The notes below the pieces were generated by a model. It made no database searches. It saw only the letters and a program-made list of their open reading frames with translations, and was not told the origin of the DNA. DNA of 37,075 bases. It comes from Spirochaetaceae bacterium (GTDB lineage: Bacteria; Spirochaetota; Spirochaetia; DSM-2461). The position numbers and the translations under genes were made by a program. This document shows, one piece after another, positions 34,068 through 37,075 of this stretch (its first letter is position 1; the number at the start of each line of letters is the position of its first letter). The stretch spans positions 1 through 37,075 of the forward strand of contig JAEINM010000002.1 in the NCBI GenBank assembly GCA_016342385.1. The letters are read 5' to 3'.

Positions 34068-34231
34068 AAGAGACCTCCCCACAATAAATGATTCAAATTT
34101 TAATATTATATTAATATATCACAATCTGTCTCTCGGGAGAAGAAAAAATTTTGTCCCTTTGAAGGATATAAAAAAAAGAAAAACATAATAATATTTGAAA
34201 CTACTTTCTTATTTTTTATGAAATATTAAAG

Positions 34232-34268
34232 CTATATAAAAATATGAAACTAGAAAATTCATATTTTT
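34232..34268. promoter_or_regulatory. 17-bp repeat copy 2 with inverted partner, candidate AraC-type operator
   Basis: CTATATAAAAATATGAA (34232-34248) repeats 33128-33144 exactly. Its last 11 bases are mirrored by TTCATATTTTT (34258-34268) across a 9-nt spacer. The site lies between the regulator and the divergent gene, upstream of both. Confidence 0.55.
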
Positions 34269-34290
34269 CTCTAATTATTTAAGAGAACTA

Positions 34291-34319
34291 TTGCGCGATT
34301 AATAAAGCTGCCATATGAT
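34291..34319 (+). promoter_or_regulatory. Putative promoter of the GT-B-like gene
   Basis: TTGCGC (34291-34296), 17-bp spacer, TATGAT (34314-34319). The -10 is 5/6 to consensus, the -35 only 3/6. The leader would be about 130 nt. Confidence 0.4.
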
Positions 34320-34457
34320 TCAAATACGTTTTTGATACACTGACTCTATGAGATTTTTATTTTCAAAACGGCACTGTCCAGGAAACATGCCATTTTTAGA
34401 AAAGTTTAATGACAAAGATCCAATGAGAAATAAATATAATAAAACAGGAGAGAGAAC

Positions 34458-35993
34458 ATGAAAATGGAGAATGGAAAATACACTTTATATGGAAATCCCA
34501 TAAGTCGATCCGAAACAAAAAAAGTCCAGAAATGGCAGAACATGTTCAAAAAGAAATTTAAGTATAATCCCGATGAGAAATACAATCTCAGTCTGGTTGA
34601 AAATAAACAACTCGGTCCTATATTTGGATTACAGAATATTGTCCGGGATCAGAAGGGTGATCCTATTAAACCGGGTAAAGGAGTTATTATTTCAACCATA
34701 AGAATGGGATTCGGACATTATAGAATTGCCATGGCCGGTGTTTCCGCTGCAAAAGCCATGGGGTATACACCCTATTGGCTGGATTTATTAGCTATCCCAG
34801 GTATGCCGACTCATATTATAAATCACTGCAATACATGGTACAGCAGGTTTTCCAGAATATCCCAGAGAAGCTCCTGGTTTAACAGACATATATGGGAACC
34901 TGTAACTACAGGGGAGAAAACTTTACCTGTATTAAATGCTATTTTAAATAGCTGGATCGTGGGCTGGCCATGGCGTTTTCTGAAAACAAATGTCAAAGAT
35001 TATATGATGTCGGAATTAATCGGCAATCTTCACAAGGATCTTCCTTCGGATATGCCGGTTCTCACTGCTCATATGTGGAACTGTATGGCTGCTGTTTCCG
35101 GGGGTATGACAAATGTTGTGGATATGATGTTTGATAATTGGCCCATGGCTTTTCAACTCACGGAAGGAGCTAAACATGCCGTTCAGTCACCTTCGGGATA
35201 TTATGGTTTCAGAGCTATGAGAGGATTTGATTCTAAAGGTAAAATCCTCAAAGCTACTCCTTCCGATGCCATTCACTTCACCGGCCATCATGTCGACCAT
35301 GAACTGGTTCACAATATAGAAGCAGATTGTCAGGCGAGAATGGATAGAGCCGCTAAAGGGGCGCCCCGACGTTTCATGATTACAATGGGGGGCGCCGGAG
35401 CTCAGAAAGAACTGTTCAAAGCTGTTATCGATCACGCTATTCCTTTGATAAAACAAAATAAAATTACATTATTTGTCAATCTTGGCGACCACGGGGATAA
35501 CTGGGAGTGGCTCAAAGGAGAAGTTCAGGATTCTATGGATCTTATAACCACTCACTTTGACTGGGAAGACACAAAGCAATTTACCGATGATATTCGTGAA
35601 GGAGATGCAAAAGGTCTCCATATATTTCTTCATGATAACACTTTTCACGGTGTATACGCCACGAACTACCTTATGAGAGTTACAGATATTATGATTACAA
35701 AACCCAGCGAACTGGCTTTCTACCCTATTCCCAAAATTTTTAATGAAAGGGTTGGAGGTCATGAAATGTGGGGGGCTGTAAGAGGTTCGGAAGTGGGTGA
35801 TAGTACTGTTGAAGTGGCTACCATTCCGCAACTCATTCAGGCGATTGATCTGCTGACTCATGAAGATGATCTTCTTAAGATGTTTTGTGACTGTATCGTG
35901 AAAAATAAGAGTATCGGCATATATGACGGTGCCTATCATAGTGTCGCACTTGCAACAGGAACAACTTTTGACAGATCTAAACTCAAGAACTGA
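34458..35993 (+). CDS. GT-B-like protein related to MGDG-synthase/MurG-type glycosyltransferases, function unknown
   Basis: A 511-residue cytoplasmic protein with GGAG 7 nt before the ATG. I recognise the plan but not the exact family. Residues 75-100 (GVIISTIRMGFGHYRIAMAG) resemble the glycine-rich first Rossmann loop of MGDG synthases and MurG. The second half has strand-loop elements RRFMITMGGAGAQ and IMITKPSELAFYPIP (Lys415, Glu418), where GT-B enzymes bind the sugar nucleotide. It has no signal peptide or membrane helix, though WIVGWPWRFL may touch the membrane. It is transcribed alone, away from the sugar operon, and ends at a bidirectional terminator. A role in glycolipid or envelope polysaccharide synthesis is inference. 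Confidence 0.7.
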   Translation: MKMENGKYTLYGNPISRSETKKVQKWQNMFKKKFKYNPDEKYNLSLVENKQLGPIFGLQNIVRDQKGDPIKPGKGVIISTIRMGFGHYRIAMAGVSAAKAMGYTPYWLDLLAIPGMPTHIINHCNTWYSRFSRISQRSSWFNRHIWEPVTTGEKTLPVLNAILNSWIVGWPWRFLKTNVKDYMMSELIGNLHKDLPSDMPVLTAHMWNCMAAVSGGMTNVVDMMFDNWPMAFQLTEGAKHAVQSPSGYYGFRAMRGFDSKGKILKATPSDAIHFTGHHVDHELVHNIEADCQARMDRAAKGAPRRFMITMGGAGAQKELFKAVIDHAIPLIKQNKITLFVNLGDHGDNWEWLKGEVQDSMDLITTHFDWEDTKQFTDDIREGDAKGLHIFLHDNTFHGVYATNYLMRVTDIMITKPSELAFYPIPKIFNERVGGHEMWGAVRGSEVGDSTVEVATIPQLIQAIDLLTHEDDLLKMFCDCIVKNKSIGIYDGAYHSVALATGTTFDRSKLKN

Positions 35994-36019
35994 TTAAAAA
36001 AAGCTTATATAAATAAAAT

Positions 36020-36065
36020 AAAAAGCCTCACTCACGCTCTGAAATGAGAGGGAGTGAGGCTTTTT
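36020..36065. terminator. Bidirectional terminator between the GT-B-like gene and the Bat-type gene
   Basis: AAAAAGCCTCACTC (36020-36033) pairs perfectly with GAGTGAGGCTTTTT (36052-36065), with an inner CTCT/AGAG pairing. A and T tracts on both sides let it serve both convergent genes. Confidence 0.9.
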
Positions 36066-36070
36066 GTCTC

Positions 36071-36859
36071 TCAATCTATCAGATCCGCCGTATCACCGGG
36101 TATCCAGCATGTTCTTCCATCGCTTAATTCAATAAAAAACCAGCCATTTCTCTCATTTAGCAATAAAAATTCCACTCCTTCAGTGAGAGGCCGGGTAAAA
36201 CTGCTGTCATATCCCTCACTATCGCCTTTCCTGGCAATGACTTCTGGGGAGATGATAACACCCTGTTCCTTCGAACTAATATCGATCAATATGGATATAC
36301 AGAATATGAGCAGAATAATACTCAATATATACTGTACGTTTCTGATGATTTTATTAATATTAAACAGCAAAATAGAAGCACAGGCAATAGTCAGGAATAA
36401 TAAGACAATCATTGAGATAACACGCATTTGAAAGGACAGATCATAATGAATGAAAAAAAGCGTCTTTACTATGGGATTTGCCTCTATCCTTTCAATATGA
36501 TTTTCAACTTCGCTTCTTGCCAATTCCAGATTATTTTTAATATTGCTGTTTGAAGGAAGCCGGTTTAATGCTTTCCTGTAGTTCAATATGGCTCTTCCAA
36601 TATTTCCGGATTTGAACCATCCATTTCCGGCATTGTAGTAAAGATAGCCATTATCCAAGTTATAATCTTTGGCAGCCTGTTCCAGAGACAGAGCTGAACG
36701 GATGAAAAACTCCGATCTATCAGGCTCTTCGGCGGTAATAGCTTTTCTAAAATATTGTTCAGATTCTTTTAATAAGGGATAGTCATCCACAGGGGAAATA
36801 GAAGACTGTGAACAGGAACAAAGAAATATGATAAATATAGAAAGTATGATTTTATTCAT
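36071..36859 (-). CDS. Bat-type lipoprotein: TPR, two membrane helices and SH3-like domain
   Basis: A 262-residue envelope protein. The N terminus (NKIILSIFIIFLCSC) is a lipoprotein signal. TPR-like helices follow (residues about 30-115: YLYYNAGNGWFKSGNIGRAI, LNYRKALNRLPSNSNIKNNL). Two membrane helices lie near 148-168 and 176-194. The C terminus (about 200-262) is SH3-like, containing EGVEFLLLNERNGWFFIELS and WIPGDTADLI. This order matches BatE-type proteins of the Bat/MoxR/von Willebrand operons found in spirochaetes and Bacteroidetes, tied to stress tolerance but not mechanistically understood. AGGAG sits 5 nt before the ATG. Its start overlaps the stop of the upstream gene as ATGA. Confidence 0.75.
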   Translation of the reverse strand: MNKIILSIFIIFLCSCSQSSISPVDDYPLLKESEQYFRKAITAEEPDRSEFFIRSALSLEQAAKDYNLDNGYLYYNAGNGWFKSGNIGRAILNYRKALNRLPSNSNIKNNLELARSEVENHIERIEANPIVKTLFFIHYDLSFQMRVISMIVLLFLTIACASILLFNINKIIRNVQYILSIILLIFCISILIDISSKEQGVIISPEVIARKGDSEGYDSSFTRPLTEGVEFLLLNERNGWFFIELSDGRTCWIPGDTADLID

Positions 36860-37075
36860 TTTAACTCCTGACTTAAGGAATAGAATGTTGTAAGAATTTT
36901 GCGATTGTCCAGCTGTATATTTTCAGTAGAAAATTCAGCCTTTTCAAAGTCTGATAAAATATCTCTTACGGCTGATGAAATTTCCACATCATTGTTTTTT
37001 GAGACTAAAATTCTGTATATTTCTTCGGGGCTCACATATCCTGCATCAAAAGCACAGTATCTTTCCAGAAAATCT
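36856..37075 (-). CDS. C-terminal end of a protein, possibly BatD-like (5' end beyond window)
   Basis: Open frame of 72 residues entering from the right edge and ending at a TGA (36856-36858) that overlaps the next ATG. The visible part is helical (EEIYRILVSKNNDVEISSAV, ILSDFEKAEFSTENIQ), with an L-x-x-FEKAEFS segment similar to the C-terminal tail of BatD proteins. The overlap with the Bat-type gene supports a Bat operon, but the fragment is too short to be sure. No start is visible. Confidence 0.6.
   Translation of the reverse strand, partial: DFLERYCAFDAGYVSPEEIYRILVSKNNDVEISSAVRDILSDFEKAEFSTENIQLDNRKILTTFYSLSQELK

Larger units (their letters stand above)
34083..34457. other. 375-bp AT-rich divergent intergenic region with regulatory repeats
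   Basis: Separates the AraC-type gene from the divergent GT-B-like gene. It holds the second 17-bp repeat copy and an inverted partner (34232-34268), a plus-strand promoter (34291-34319), and a possible extended -10 (TGATATATT on the minus strand, 34113-34121) for the regulator. A 37-codon frame (34348-34461) overlaps the next start as ATGA but lacks a ribosome site. I see no RNA gene. Confidence 0.5.

Noticed and set aside
1..37075. tRNA, rRNA, CRISPR arrays, insertion sequences or prophage
   Set aside because: None seen by eye on either strand; intergenic spaces are short and no transposase or repeat-spacer pattern appears.

Overview
The window looks like chromosomal DNA from a low-GC, Gram-negative-type bacterium, most likely a free-living spirochaete (Spirochaetota, Spirochaetaceae-like). 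Clues are the sugar-binding protein whose signal peptide ends in FAGGQQEAA, lipoprotein signals with relaxed lipoboxes, stand-alone groES, pyruvate phosphate dikinase, and a Bat-type TPR/SH3 gene. This assignment is inference: there is no rRNA to anchor it. I saw no tRNA, rRNA, CRISPR array, transposase or phage gene. The region reads as core and metabolic chromosome rather than an island.

Layout. 1-3408 (minus): RND efflux pair, a periplasmic adaptor lipoprotein and a permease that runs off the left edge. 3683-4465 (plus): unknown lipoprotein. 4665-7331 (minus): ppdK with a near-consensus promoter and a strong terminator. 7506-9238 (minus): a stand-alone sigma-70 family factor preceded by a 16-bp-arm AT-rich palindrome, and a TPR/SEC-C protein. 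9373-9639 (plus): groES. 9699-14425 (minus): purine nucleoside phosphorylase, a JAMM-DinG helicase fusion, a dihydroorotate-dehydrogenase-like flavoprotein and a coupled small unknown protein. 14507-19175 (minus): sbcD-sbcC. 19441-24613 (plus): 5'-nucleotidase lipoprotein, dsbD and a MATE exporter. 24619-24780 (minus): a 53-codon gene. A perfect 16-bp-arm palindrome at 24841-24877 lies between it and a dynamin-like GTPase (24924-26660, plus). 26661-34067 (minus): AraC regulator, sugar-binding protein, two enlarged permeases and a GH42 beta-galactosidase. 34458-35993 (plus): a GT-B-like protein of unknown role. 36071-37075 (minus): a Bat-type lipoprotein and the end of its upstream partner.

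How the parts work together. The clearest functional unit is 26661-34067. A binding protein and two permeases would import a galactoside or galacto-oligosaccharide, and the cytoplasmic GH42 enzyme would hydrolyse it. The AraC-type protein probably controls the unit: an identical 17-bp sequence occurs upstream of both the regulator and the binding-protein gene, just upstream of a weak -35/-10 pair. No transport ATPase is encoded nearby. PNP and the 5'-nucleotidase suggest nucleotide scavenging, but they are separately promoted.

The most unusual items are the JAMM-helicase fusion, the AraC-associated 17-bp repeat, three operator-like palindromes (8432-8480, 21385-21414, 24841-24877), the enlarged MalF/MalG-type permeases, and the GT-B-like protein.
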